NCBI RefSeq assembly: GCF_014842995.1 | Contig: NZ_JACYXL010000003.1 | Coordinates: 124,001 to 188,000 of the forward strand | From: Rhodanobacter sp. 7MK24 | GTDB lineage: Bacteria; Pseudomonadota; Gammaproteobacteria; Xanthomonadales; Rhodanobacteraceae | Length of the DNA: 64,000 bases | Reading direction: 5' to 3' | In this document: one piece after another, positions 16,879-26,600 of the stretch | Layout of the letters: every line of letters begins with the position of its first letter | Numbering within the stretch: the first letter of the stretch is position 1 | Program-made: the position numbers and the translations under genes | The notes under the pieces: model-generated | The model's database searches: none | Seen by the model: the letters and a program-made list of their open reading frames with translations, nothing else | What the model was told of the DNA's origin: nothing

Positions 16879-17724
16879 ATGAAGAAGGCAATGCTCGGTG
16901 CACTCCTCGCCATGGCGGTGATGACTGCTCAGGCCGCTACCCGCCAGGACGTCGAGTCCTCCGCCGTCGTCAATGGAACCATCGTGCTGACCCAGGACGG
17001 CACCGTGCAAAGCGCGGTGATCGATGATCCGGCCAAGTACGGCCAGCCCATTGCGGACATGGTGCGCAACGCCGCGCTGCAGTGGCACTTCCAGCCCTTG
17101 CTGCAGGACGGCCAGCCCGTGGTCGCCAAGGCCAGCATGCATGCACGCGTGGTGCTGAAGCAAAAGCCTGACGGCAACTACACGGCGCGCATCAAGGGGG
17201 TCACGTTCGGCGACTACAACTCGACCGACACCGACACACTGCACATCACCGAGGACGACAAGAAGATATTCCCGCACTACCCCGAGATGGCGCTCCGTGC
17301 CCATGTGCAAGGTGAGGTGTACTTGGCGTTGCATATAGACCACGGCGGCCATGTCACCGATGCCGTTGTCGAACAGGTCAATCTCGACAACATCGGCCCG
17401 GACACTCTGCTCAACGAGTGCCGAAAGATGCTGGCGGATGCGGCACTCCAGGCAGCGCGTCGTTGGACTTATACGATCCCCACGACCGGAAGGCTGGCCA
17501 AACAGGACAGCTGGACGGCTCGTGTACCGGTCATTTTCAATCTTGCGCCACCCGGCCAGACCACCGCCCCCGAAGTCGTGTGGCGAACCTATGTCCCGGG
17601 CCCATACACGCCGGCGCCATGGGTCGACAAACCCAACATGGGCGCCGCCGATGCCCTGGCCGGCAGCGGCGTGCAAACGGATGGTGCGGGGCCAACGCTG
17701 CTCTCCGCACCCAATCATGGCTGA
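16879..17724 (+). CDS. Secreted TonB-like protein, tandem copy 3
   Basis: A 281-residue third paralogue, 59 bases after copy 2. The first half is closest to copies 1 and 2 (WHFQPLLQDGQPVVAKASMH); the TonB-like module reads YPEMALRAHVQGEVYLALHI and its variable loop is distinct. A hairpin follows 14 bases after the stop codon. The trio suggests recent amplification with diversification of the C-terminal module, which in TonB proteins is the part that touches receptors. Confidence 0.75.
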   Translation: MKKAMLGALLAMAVMTAQAATRQDVESSAVVNGTIVLTQDGTVQSAVIDDPAKYGQPIADMVRNAALQWHFQPLLQDGQPVVAKASMHARVVLKQKPDGNYTARIKGVTFGDYNSTDTDTLHITEDDKKIFPHYPEMALRAHVQGEVYLALHIDHGGHVTDAVVEQVNLDNIGPDTLLNECRKMLADAALQAARRWTYTIPTTGRLAKQDSWTARVPVIFNLAPPGQTTAPEVVWRTYVPGPYTPAPWVDKPNMGAADALAGSGVQTDGAGPTLLSAPNHG

Positions 17725-17738
17725 CATGCGGTGAAATC

Positions 17739-17763
17739 CTCTGCAGGCGTCCTGCCTGCAGAG
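17739..17763 (+). terminator. Hairpin after the TonB-like triplet
   Basis: Perfect 10-bp arms CTCTGCAGGC and GCCTGCAGAG with a five-base loop directly downstream of the third copy. There is no T tract, so it may be a Rho-dependent or mRNA-stabilising structure. Confidence 0.45.
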
Positions 17764-17820
17764 CTGCTGCCGTGGTCGATCTACTTGAGTACTTATGCAG
17801 ACGCGGCGGCGTCGATCATT

Positions 17821-18048
17821 CTATTTCGCGTGCCAATGGTCGTCATCGCCCTTGGCGTATCCCTGCTTCACCGCCGACCAGGCCACCTTGCGCGCCGTCT
17901 CGTCGCGCGAATCATCGCCGCGACGCTTGCTCTCGTCGGCGTATTCCTCCCAGGCGTGGTTGAAGGCTTCCTTGTAGATCTCCTGGGCGTGCTTTGGCAG
18001 GTTGTCGCGCACTGCGTCGGGCAGCTGGCTGATACTCCGGTAAGGCAT
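17821..18048 (-). CDS. ChaB family protein
   Basis: A 75-residue protein starting MPYRSISQLPDAVRDNLPKH and continuing with AQEIYKEAFNHAWEEY and KVAWSAVKQGY, the typical ChaB pattern and length (ChaB proteins are about 75 residues). ChaB is named for its place next to the ChaA cation antiporter in E. coli, but its activity is unresolved; no chaA is in the window. It is convergent with the TonB-like genes and stands alone on the minus strand. Confidence 0.88.
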   Translation of the reverse strand: MPYRSISQLPDAVRDNLPKHAQEIYKEAFNHAWEEYADESKRRGDDSRDETARKVAWSAVKQGYAKGDDDHWHAK

Positions 18049-18184
18049 GGCGGGGCTCCGTGGGGACGGGCCTGTCAGCTTGGGTGATGCGGGATAAAGC
18101 GGCCGTCAAGCGGAGGCGATAGTCCTGTGCACGCTGATGATGTTCGGGTCGAGTGCGCCGCAGCCGCGCAGGCCATCGTCGACG

Positions 18185-18592
18185 TTACGAGGCGTTGGTT
18201 TTCCTTTCCAGCGTTCGCTTGATGGCGGCAATGCCCAGTTCGACGTTCTGGCCGATAGGACCGGCCAGTTCGTCCGGCAGGACATCGGTGATCCAGACCA
18301 GGCGCGTGCGTTGGTCGCCGTCGGCGAAGACCTGGAAGGACGCATTGTGGTGCGTTGCCCGCCCACCGACGGAGGCATAGACGAAGCGACGGGCGTCATG
18401 GTCGAGCGTGACGATCAGCTCGCGCACTGCCAGGCCATTGGCGAAGGTGACGACCCTGGCGTTTCCTTCAAGCTGCGTGTCCACCAGAACGCCCGGTACG
18501 AGGCGTTCGTGGGCCGCGCCGATATCGCTGATGGCTGCCCACACGTCCGCGGGATCGGCATCCAGCAGTATTTCCCGGTGTATCGAAGCCAT
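18185..18592 (-). CDS. SRPBCC (polyketide cyclase/START-like) protein
   Basis: A 135-residue protein with the helix-grip pattern: an opening strand (ILLDADPADVWAAISDIGAA), a middle beta-sheet (FANGLAVRELIVTLDHDARR) and a C-terminal helix (GIAAIKRTLERK). SRPBCC proteins bind hydrophobic ligands in a deep pocket; the ligand here is unknown. It lies 33 bases downstream of the duplicated-domain secreted protein gene, on the same strand, so the two could be one transcript. Confidence 0.8.
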   Translation of the reverse strand: MASIHREILLDADPADVWAAISDIGAAHERLVPGVLVDTQLEGNARVVTFANGLAVRELIVTLDHDARRFVYASVGGRATHHNASFQVFADGDQRTRLVWITDVLPDELAGPIGQNVELGIAAIKRTLERKTNAS

Positions 18593-18625
18593 GGTGTCTC
18601 CCCGTCGAAGGGCAGTGCCTCGGGA

Positions 18626-19690
18626 TCAGCCGCCCAATGTGTCGGTGGATGTCCAGGTGGGCACCCAGGTCTTGCCGCCGTCCGTCGAGATGGCCCAATC
18701 CTGCTGGCAGGATTTCGCGGTGATGCCCGACCAGGTGTTCCGGATCAACACGGTCTTGCCATCGATCTCGTCCATGCCGACGAAGGTGCCCACGCCATTC
18801 TCGAATTTGCCCACCATCGGCTGATTGAGGGTGCCGGATTTGCTGTTCGCGAAATAAACGCGCCATTGCTGCGTCTTGCGGTCGTAGAGGCGAAGCGCCA
18901 GGTCCTCGGTGTGGCCGTCGGGTCCATCGACTTCGAGTTGACCAATGTTGGCCCAGTCTTCCCATAGGCGATACACGGCGTGCGTGCCGTTCAAATTACT
19001 CCATGCGCTGGGCGAGGACAGCGGATTCAGCACGGCGCGTATGCGGGTCGTCCACTGCCCCATGTTGAAGTCGTAGTCGTGCTCCGGCCCGTTGCCCGGG
19101 GTGTGCTGCACCTCGTAGTCCGGCGCTTTGTTCACTCGGGTGAGCTGCGCGACGAAATCCGTGGTCCAGGTCTTGCCACCGTCGAGCGAAACCGCGATCT
19201 CGTAGTGGTACGAGTCCGGCGTGATGTTCGACCAGATGTCGCGCTGGAGAACTTTCTTGCCGCCGGACTCGGTCCAGGCATGGAACACGCCGACCCCGTT
19301 CTTGAACTCGCCGTACGAAGGGTCCTGCAGGGTGCCGTCGTCGCTGCCGGCGAACCGTTCGCTCCATTGCTGCGACTTCGGGTTGTAGAGAAAGAGCGTC
19401 ACGCCCTGGAAGTGGCCGCCTGAGCCGGAGGCTTCGATCTTCTCGACGTTGGCGTGTCCGTTCCACAGGGGCTGATCGATCACCGTGCCGGCGAATTTGC
19501 CCCATGCACCGATGCCCGATGCCGTGACGTCCCGGCTCATGATCTGGGTCTTCCAGGTGCCGAAGTGGAAATCGAAGGCGTGCTGCTGGTCGTCGCCCTG
19601 CGCCGGGCCGGCGATCGACGGCGATTGCCATCCGACCATGGCTGCCAGGGCAAGCGTGCAAGCGCGCAGGAGGATCTTCGTTGTATGCAT
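18626..19690 (-). CDS. Secreted DUF1579-like protein with internal duplication
   Basis: A 354-residue exported protein (signal peptide MHTTKILLRACTLALAAMVG, cleavage near residue 28) made of two similar halves. Each half opens with a DF.FG-W or DFNMGQW motif (about residues 40 and 209), contains a W..FA or VYFANS strand (about 110 and 278) and closes with DGGKTW (about 170 and 339). The repeat resembles DUF1579/lipocalin-like beta-barrels duplicated in one chain, but the family is not certain. Ligand binding in the periplasm is a fair inference. Confidence 0.6.
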   Translation of the reverse strand: MHTTKILLRACTLALAAMVGWQSPSIAGPAQGDDQQHAFDFHFGTWKTQIMSRDVTASGIGAWGKFAGTVIDQPLWNGHANVEKIEASGSGGHFQGVTLFLYNPKSQQWSERFAGSDDGTLQDPSYGEFKNGVGVFHAWTESGGKKVLQRDIWSNITPDSYHYEIAVSLDGGKTWTTDFVAQLTRVNKAPDYEVQHTPGNGPEHDYDFNMGQWTTRIRAVLNPLSSPSAWSNLNGTHAVYRLWEDWANIGQLEVDGPDGHTEDLALRLYDRKTQQWRVYFANSKSGTLNQPMVGKFENGVGTFVGMDEIDGKTVLIRNTWSGITAKSCQQDWAISTDGGKTWVPTWTSTDTLGG

Positions 19691-19835
19691 GTGGTCGCTC
19701 TCTTGATTGGATTACGTGCCAGCGTGGAATGAAGTTTCCCCATCACAACTGAAACTCCGACGGGTCGACCTTGATCGCATCTGCCCTTACTTGCGGCCAA
19801 CCGTCAGCCAGGTTTCGCGCGTCGTTCCATGACCA

Positions 19836-20807
19836 TCAATGGACATAGTTGATCGCGATGGCCGGGGTCACCGAATGCGTCGCGTTGTGGCCGCCCACGA
19901 TCACGCGCGCGCCCAACAGCACGCCGAGGTTCGCCGAGAAGTTGTATTCGACCGCGGGCGCGTAGCCATAGACGTCGCTGGGACCGGCCTGCAGGTGGGT
20001 GGGCACGGGCAAGGCATCGACCGGGTCGGTGCTGCCGTCGACGCGGGTGGCCGCGCCGTAGCTGCGGAACAGGTCCAGCGCCAGCACCCAGCGTCGGGTG
20101 AGGCTGTATTCAGCCGAGGTGCCGATGTAGAACGCGTCGCCCGGACGCGCCGTGCCGCGGAAGCCGGGCGCGGTGCCGTAGACGCTGGCGCCGGTCACGT
20201 CGGCATCGCCGTTGAAGGTGCGCGTGAGGTTGAGCCGCACGCGCAGCAGGCGGCCGTTCGGCATCCAGAAATAGCTCTGCGCATTGAGGCCCAGCGTGGT
20301 GGCCCAGGCGCCACCGCCCATGCCGTCGCTGGCGCGCGCGAGCCGGTCGTAGCGGCCGGTGGGCAAGGTTTCCTGCAACTGCACGGCGAGCGTGGGCAGC
20401 CAACTGCCTTCGTGGAAACGGGTGAGTCGGTACTGCGCCTGCAGGATTTGGTCGCCGAGGCCGATGCCCGAACTGTTCGGCCCGTTGCTTACGCGGTTGT
20501 AGCCGATGATCGGGATCAGGCCCACGGTAAGCCGATCGGTCAGCCCGTAGAGCACGTAAGCGCGCGAACCGAAGGCGTCCGAGCCCTTCGAAGTAACGTC
20601 ATAGAAATAGGGTTCGACCAGGATGTGCCCTTGCGGCAGCGTCTCGGCGGAATTCGCCAGCATCGGACCGGTCCACCAGGCGTCGTCCAGCGACTGGCGC
20701 GACGGGACGCTGTCCTGCGCCATGACCGCCCCCATGCCGGACAGCAGCAGGAGCAGCACGGCGAGACAGCGCCCCCATGCGTGTGCTTTTGTCGCCCTTC
20801 CCAGCAT
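19836..20807 (-). CDS. Outer-membrane channel, MetA-pathway phenol-type transporter
   Basis: A 323-residue protein with a signal peptide (about residues 1-25, cleavage after VMA) and many short amphipathic strands with alternating aromatic residues, typical of an outer-membrane beta-barrel. It ends NYVH after GARVIVGGHNATHSVTPAIA. Such proteins are usually labelled transporter of the phenol MetA deg family. The track frame opens with a GTG 18 bases earlier; I prefer ATG 20805-20807. It is divergent from the MocR-type regulator, about 110 bases away, and is probably its target. Confidence 0.7.
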   Translation of the reverse strand: MLGRATKAHAWGRCLAVLLLLLSGMGAVMAQDSVPSRQSLDDAWWTGPMLANSAETLPQGHILVEPYFYDVTSKGSDAFGSRAYVLYGLTDRLTVGLIPIIGYNRVSNGPNSSGIGLGDQILQAQYRLTRFHEGSWLPTLAVQLQETLPTGRYDRLARASDGMGGGAWATTLGLNAQSYFWMPNGRLLRVRLNLTRTFNGDADVTGASVYGTAPGFRGTARPGDAFYIGTSAEYSLTRRWVLALDLFRSYGAATRVDGSTDPVDALPVPTHLQAGPSDVYGYAPAVEYNFSANLGVLLGARVIVGGHNATHSVTPAIAINYVH

Positions 20808-20916
20808 GACCACCGACACCTCCACCGTTTGCGCTTCACGGGCAGACTAGGCAGCCAGGTGGTTCGAACAAATAGCCACCAAGCGAGAATATGACATGAC
20901 CACTCGGGAGCCCACC

Positions 20917-22389
20917 ATGAGACATGCGTCCGCCAGCCTGGTGCCGTCGATCGCACTGGAGGGCAGCGGCCCGATCTACCTGCAGCTGGCGGAGTGGTTT
21001 CGCCGCGCCATCGCCGAGGGTCGGCTGCGCCCGGGGCAGCGCGTGCCCTCCACCCGCTCGCTGGCCGGCGAGCTCGGCGTTTCGCGCCTGCCGGTGCTGG
21101 GCGCCTACGAGCAACTGCATGCCGAGGGCTATCTGGAGAGCTTCACCGGCACTGGCACCTGCGTGGCCGCGGCGATTCCACACGAGGGACCAGCCACGCC
21201 GCGTCGCCGCGTGCAACGCGCACCGGTGGCATCCGCCGCGCCCGCGCCGCGCCGGGTCGCCGCGCGGGTGGCGGCGATGGCCTCGCCGCCGCAGACCTGG
21301 CTGGAGAGCCAGGGTGCGTTCCGCGTGGGCGTGCCCGCGCTCGACCACTTCCCGCACGGCGTGTGGTCGCGCCTGCTGAGCCGGCATGCGCGCCACGTCG
21401 GCACCGACGCGCTGGTCTACGGCGACACCATGGGCCACGCGCCGTTGCGCGCGGCGATCGCCGAATACCTGGCGACGGTGCGCGCGGTGCATGCCGACGC
21501 CGAACAGATCCTGATCACCAGCGGCTCGCAGCACGGCCTGCAGATCTGTGCGCACGCCCTGCTCGACCCCGGCGACCAGGCCTGGGTGGAGGAGCCCGGC
21601 TACTCCGGCGCACACCAGGCACTCGGGGCGGTGAATGCCCTGCCCGTGCTGGTGCCGGTGGATGGCGACGGCATGGACGTGGCCGCGGGCATCCGCCGCG
21701 CGCCGGCGGCACGCCTGGCCTACGTCACGCCCTCGCACCAGTTTCCGCTGGGCGCCACGATGAGCGCCGCGCGGCGCATCGAGCTGCTGCAGTGGGCGAC
21801 GCGCGCGGGCAGCTGGATCGTCGAGGACGACTACGACAGCGAATACCGCTACGGCAGCAAGCCGATCGCCGCCTTGCAGGGACTGGATGCCGACGCGCGG
21901 GTGATCTACGTGGGCACCTTCAGCAAGGTGCTGTTCCCCGCGCTGCGGCTCGGCTACCTGGTGGTGCCGAAGGATCTGCTGCCGGCCTTCCGCGCGGCCC
22001 GCGACGCGCTGGACACCTGCTCGCCGATGCTGCCGCAGCGTGCGCTGCACGACTTCATTCGCGAGGGTCACTTCGCGCGGCACATCCGCCGCATGCGCAT
22101 GCTGTACGCGGCGCGGCGCGCGGTGCTGCAGGCAGCGATCCAGCGTTATTTGCCCGATGTGCTGCAGATCGTCGGTGCCGAGGCTGGCATGCAGTTGACC
22201 GCCTTGTTGCCGCCGGACGTGGACGACGTGGCCGTGTCACGACGAGCAGCGCAGGCGGGCGTATCGGTGCGGCCGCTGTCGCCCTGCTATCGCGGCGAGG
22301 TGCGGCGCAGCGGCCTGATCCTAGGTTACGGCAGCGTGGACGAACACGCTATCCAGGAGGGCATCCGACAACTCGCCCGCTGTCTCTGA
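20917..22389 (+). CDS. MocR/PdxR-type GntR-aminotransferase regulator
   Basis: A 490-residue fusion regulator. An N-terminal GntR winged helix (about 15-85, LPVLGAYEQLHAEGYLES) is joined to a fold-type I aminotransferase domain (about 110-490) with VEEPGYSGAHQ, DDYDSEYRYG and the PLP-lysine region YVGTFSKVLFPALRLGY. MocR proteins sense PLP or amino compounds and usually act on a neighbouring divergent gene; here that is the outer-membrane channel. The ATG at 20917 is preferred over that at 20896 because CGGGAG lies eight bases before it. No pyridoxal synthase gene is nearby. Confidence 0.88.
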   Translation: MRHASASLVPSIALEGSGPIYLQLAEWFRRAIAEGRLRPGQRVPSTRSLAGELGVSRLPVLGAYEQLHAEGYLESFTGTGTCVAAAIPHEGPATPRRRVQRAPVASAAPAPRRVAARVAAMASPPQTWLESQGAFRVGVPALDHFPHGVWSRLLSRHARHVGTDALVYGDTMGHAPLRAAIAEYLATVRAVHADAEQILITSGSQHGLQICAHALLDPGDQAWVEEPGYSGAHQALGAVNALPVLVPVDGDGMDVAAGIRRAPAARLAYVTPSHQFPLGATMSAARRIELLQWATRAGSWIVEDDYDSEYRYGSKPIAALQGLDADARVIYVGTFSKVLFPALRLGYLVVPKDLLPAFRAARDALDTCSPMLPQRALHDFIREGHFARHIRRMRMLYAARRAVLQAAIQRYLPDVLQIVGAEAGMQLTALLPPDVDDVAVSRRAAQAGVSVRPLSPCYRGEVRRSGLILGYGSVDEHAIQEGIRQLARCL

Positions 22390-22524
22390 GCGTCCTGCGT
22401 AACGGTGCCCAGGCGTCCGCCCCACTCTTTCCTGAACGCACCACTGGCGCGACGTCAACACACTCGGGCAAGCTGGCGTTTCCCGACCTGCACGCCGCCT
22501 TTCGCGGCGATCATGGAGAGCACG

Positions 22525-22866
22525 ATGAACCGCAAGTCTTCCGCCCTGATCCTGTGCGCCGGCTTGGCGCTGGCCTGCGTTGGTTTCGTGGCCACGCCTG
22601 CCGCGCAAGCCCAGGGGATCGGCGTGGGTGTAAGCGTAGGGATCGGCGTACCCCCGCCGCCGCCGCGTTACGAGCCGGTGCCGGCACCGCGCTTCGGCTA
22701 CGTCTGGGCACCCGGTTACTGGATGTGGAGCCCGCGCATGCATCGCCATGTGTGGGTCGGCGGCCGCTGGGTACGCGGGCGCCCCGGCTGGCGCTACCTG
22801 CCGCCGCACTGGGACCGCGGGCCGCACGGCAACTGGCATTTCAGCGACGGTTACTGGGCGCGCTGA
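22525..22866 (+). CDS. Secreted YXWGXW-repeat-like envelope protein
   Basis: A 113-residue exported protein: signal peptide (MNRKSSALILCAGLALACVG, cleavage after AQA), a Gly/Val stretch (IGVGVSVGIGV), a proline run, then Trp/Tyr-rich motifs (FGYVWAPGYWMW, HVWVGGRWVRGRPGWRYLPP) of the YXWGXW/BcpO-related type. Function unknown; such proteins are thought to be surface-associated. The start at 22525 has GGAGAGCACG before it. It precedes a related lipoprotein gene. Confidence 0.7.
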   Translation: MNRKSSALILCAGLALACVGFVATPAAQAQGIGVGVSVGIGVPPPPPRYEPVPAPRFGYVWAPGYWMWSPRMHRHVWVGGRWVRGRPGWRYLPPHWDRGPHGNWHFSDGYWAR

Positions 22867-23001
22867 ATACGCAACAACCTGCGATGGAATCGGTGCCAAG
22901 ACACCCTTTCCATCGCGCCGATCGCCTCTAGACTCCAACCACTTTCGCGGCGCGGCAACGCCGCGAATCCGCTTCGCTACATCAAACGAGGGAGGAACCT
23001 C

Positions 23002-23364
23002 ATGCTGTCACGTCGTCTTGCAGGTCTGTTGATTGTCTCCGCCGCGGCTGTGTCCGCCGCGGGTTGCGTGGTGGAACCGCCGCCGCGTCCGCGCCCGCGT
23101 CCGGTGATCTACGAGGCGCCCCCGCCGCCGGTGGTGGAAGTGATCGCGCCGCAGCCTCCGCCGCCGCCGATCGAGGAGGTGATTCCGCCGCCCCGTCCCG
23201 GTTTCATCTGGGCACGCGGCTACTGGCACTGGAACGGCCACCGCTATGTCGGCGTGGGCGGCCACTGGGAGACGATCCGTCCGGGCTACCACTACGTGCA
23301 CCCGCACTGGGAGCAGCGCGGCGATGGCTGGCACTTCCACGTGGGCGTCTGGGTGAACGGCTGA
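23002..23364 (+). CDS. YXWGXW-type lipoprotein
   Basis: A 120-residue lipoprotein: signal with lipobox AAGC (lipidated Cys22), a long proline linker (VVEPPPRPRPRPVIYEAPPP), then the tryptophan-rich domain FIWARGYWHWNGHRYVGVGG and HPHWEQRGDGWHFHVGVWVN. It is clearly related to the preceding protein and lies 135 bases after it, so the pair looks like a duplication that acquired different anchors. GAGGGAGGAACCTC stands before the ATG. A strong terminator follows at 23438. Confidence 0.75.
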   Translation: MLSRRLAGLLIVSAAAVSAAGCVVEPPPRPRPRPVIYEAPPPPVVEVIAPQPPPPPIEEVIPPPRPGFIWARGYWHWNGHRYVGVGGHWETIRPGYHYVHPHWEQRGDGWHFHVGVWVNG

Positions 23365-23382
23365 GATGGGTCTTTGCGATCG

Positions 23383-23421
23383 TCCTTGATCGCGAGAATC
23401 AAAGTGGCAGCCATCCATGGC
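23383..23421. repeat. Dispersed 39-bp repeat, copy A
   Basis: TCCTTGATCGC, 12 variable bases and GGCAGCCATCCATGGC. The same architecture, inverted and with the same spacing, is found at 53549-53587. The right block contains the self-complementary CCATGG core. Confidence 0.5.
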
Positions 23422-23437
23422 CGCCCTGCTCAAGGAA

Positions 23438-23467
23438 ACGGCCCGGACACTCCGGGCCGTTTTTTTG
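23438..23467 (+). terminator. Intrinsic terminator after the YXWGXW genes
   Basis: ACGGCCCGGACACTCCGGGC-type stem (ACGGCCCGGA pairs with TCCGGGCCGT) followed by seven T residues: a classical Rho-independent terminator. Confidence 0.85.
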
Positions 23468-23600
23468 CTCCTGTTACGAGCGACCGCCTTGCATGCCGTT
23501 GCCGGCGGAATGACAGGAATCGCTCCCTGCGATTTCCCGAATCGCAGACGCCGAGACGAAAGCTGGGCAGAATCTGCGGATGCCGACAGCTCCGCCCCCC

Positions 23601-26600
23601 ATGGAAGACATCCAGCCCGGCCTGATGGTCGTGCACGGCAACCGCCTGGAGGACCTGCGCGACCTGCTGGTCGAATGGCTGGCGCGTGCGCCACTGGCAC
23701 CGCTGGAAGACGAGCTGATGCTGGTGCAGAGCAACGGCATCGCGCAGTGGTTGAAACTGGCGCTGGCGCGCCCGCGCGACGCGGGCGGCATGGGCATCAG
23801 CGCGGCGGTGGACATGCAGTTGCCCGGCCGCTTCCTGTGGCGCGCGTATCGCGCCGTGCTGGGCCGCGAGGCGGTGCCGGCGGATTCGCCGTTCGACAAG
23901 TCGCGCCTCGCCTGGCGCCTGATGCGCCTGCTGCCCGCGCAGCTTGGCGATGAAGCCTTCGCGCCCTTGCGCCAGTTCCTCGGCGAGGGCCACGTCGATC
24001 CGGCCAGGCTGTTCCAGCTCGCGCAGCAGGTCGCCGACCTGTTCGACCAGTACCAGGTCTATCGCGCCGACTGGCTGGACGACTGGGAACATGGCCGCGA
24101 CGTGCTGCGCGACGACCCGCGCGGACAACGCCTGCCGCTGCCCGCCACGCAGCGCTGGCAGGCGCAACTGTGGCGCGCACTGCTGCACGACGTGGGCGCC
24201 GCGCAGCGCGGCAGCCATCGTGCCGCCATGCATCGCGCCTTCCTCGCGCGCATCGCCACGCTGGAGGCGCGCCCTGTCGCCTTGCCGCGGCGCATCGTGG
24301 TGTTCGGCATTTCCTCGCTGCCACAGCAGACATTGGAAGCCCTCACCGCGTTGGGCCGCGTGTGCCAGGTGTTCTTGCTGGTCACCAATCCGTGCCGGCA
24401 CTACTGGGCCGACATCATCGAGGATCGCGAACTGCTCAAGGCCGAGCGGCATCGCCAGGTGGCCAAGCCCGGATCACCGGAAATGCCGCAGTACGAGGAA
24501 CTGCATCTGCACGCCAATCCGCTGCTCGCCGCCTGGGGCAAGCAGGGCCGTGACTACATCCGCCTGCTCGACGGCTTCGACGCGCCGGAGATCTACCGCG
24601 CGCGCTTCGCCGCGTTGAACCGCGACATTGACCTGTTCACCGAACCGGGCCGCGACAACCTGCTGCACCAGGTGCAGCAGGCCATCCTCGATCTCGAGCC
24701 ACTGCCCGCCGATCCTGCGCAACGCCAGCCATGGAGAGACGACGACGAGTCGCTGCGCTTCCACGTGGTACACAACCCGCAGCGCGAAGTGGAGGTCCTG
24801 CACGACGAATTGCTGGCGCTGTTCGAGCGCACCGCGCGCCAAGGCCGGCCGCTGGCGCCGCGCGACGTGATGGTGATGGTGCCGGACATCCAGACCTACG
24901 CGCCGCACATCCAGGCCGTGTTCGGCCGCATTCCGCCCGACGATCCGCGCTACCTGCCGTGCAGCATCGCCGACCGCCCCGCGCGCGGCAGCGCCCCGCT
25001 GCTGGTGGCGCTGGAGCAGCTGCTGCGCCTGCCCGAATCGCGTTTCGCCGCAGGCGACATCCTGGATCTGCTTGACGTACCCGCACTGCGCCGCCGCCTC
25101 CATCTGGACGAGGCCGACCTGCCCGTGCTGCGCCGCTGGATCGAAGGCGCCGGCATCCGCTGGGGTCTGGACGGCGCGCAAAAGGAAAGCCTCGGCCTAC
25201 CGCCCGAAGAGCAGAACAGCTGGCGCTTCGGCCTGCGCCGCATGCTGCTGGGTTATGCGGTGGGCGACGGCCCATCGCTACATGGCATTGCACCCTACGC
25301 CGAAGTCGGCGGCCTCGACGCCGCGCTGGTCGGCCCGCTCGCCATGCTGCTGGAGCGGCTGGAACATTGGTGGCGCCTGTTCGTCATGCCGGCCACGCCC
25401 GCGCACTGGATCGAACGCTTGCGCAACCTCCTTGCGGACATGTTTGACGCCGGGCGAGACGATGACGACGCACTCGTGTTGCAGCGACTGGACGATGCGC
25501 TTTCCGCGTGGGAACAGTCCTGCGCCGAGGCCGGCTTCGACGGTACGCTGCCGCTCGCCGTAGTGCGCGAGCACTGGCTGGCCGCCATCGACGAAAGCCG
25601 CCTGTCGCAACGCTTCCTCGGCGGTGCGGTGAGCTTCGGCACCCTGCTGCCGATGCGCGCGATTCCGTTCCGCGTGGTCTGCCTGCTCGGCATGAACGAC
25701 GGCGACTACCCGCGCCGCACGAACGCACCGGATTTCGACTTGATGGCCACGCCCGGCCAGCAACGCCCCGGTGACCGCTCGCGCCGCGAGGACGACCGCT
25801 ACCTGTTCCTGGAAGCTCTGCTCTCCGCCCGCGACACCCTGTACGTGAGCTGGGTAGGCAAGAGCGCGCGCGACAACAGCGAGCTGCCACCCTCGGTGCT
25901 GGTGGGCCAGCTGCGCGATTACCTCGCCGCCGGCTGGCAAAAAAGGGGGCAGAGTCGCCTTTCGAGCGAGGCAATCGAATCAGAAACAGACCCGTCATCG
26001 AAAGGCGACCCTGCCCCCCTTTTTGCCCTCACCACCGACTATCCACTGCAAGCCTTCAGTCCCAGCTATTTCGACGCTGCCAGCGACGCACGCCTGTTCA
26101 CCTACGCCGCCGAGTGGCAGCGCGCGCGGCAGCCACGCCGCGAGACCGAAGCCATCCCGCTCGCGCCGTGGCCGCGCGAAACACCCTTGAATCTTGCCCT
26201 GCTGCAAGGCTTCCTCCGCTCACCGGCCAAGCTCTTCTACGCTGAGCGCCTGGGCGTGCATTTCGCCGGCGACGAGGATGCCGACACGGACAACGAGCCC
26301 TTCGCCCTTGGCCCGCTGGAAAACCATCAGCTCACCGACGCCCTGCTGCGCACCGCCATCCACGCCGGCGACGCCGCGCTGGCGCCGGCCGCACAACGCC
26401 TGCACGAACAGGGCGAGCTGCCGCCGGGCAGTTTCGGCGCACTGACGCTGGCACCGATGGAAGCCGCCGCGAGGCGCGCCGCCACACGCTGGCACGCGCT
26501 GGACGCCCACTATCCACGCATCGGTGAAAGTCACGCGCTGCACGGCGCGGCGCACGGGCTGAGCATCGAGGACACGCTGGACGATTTACGCACGGACGAC

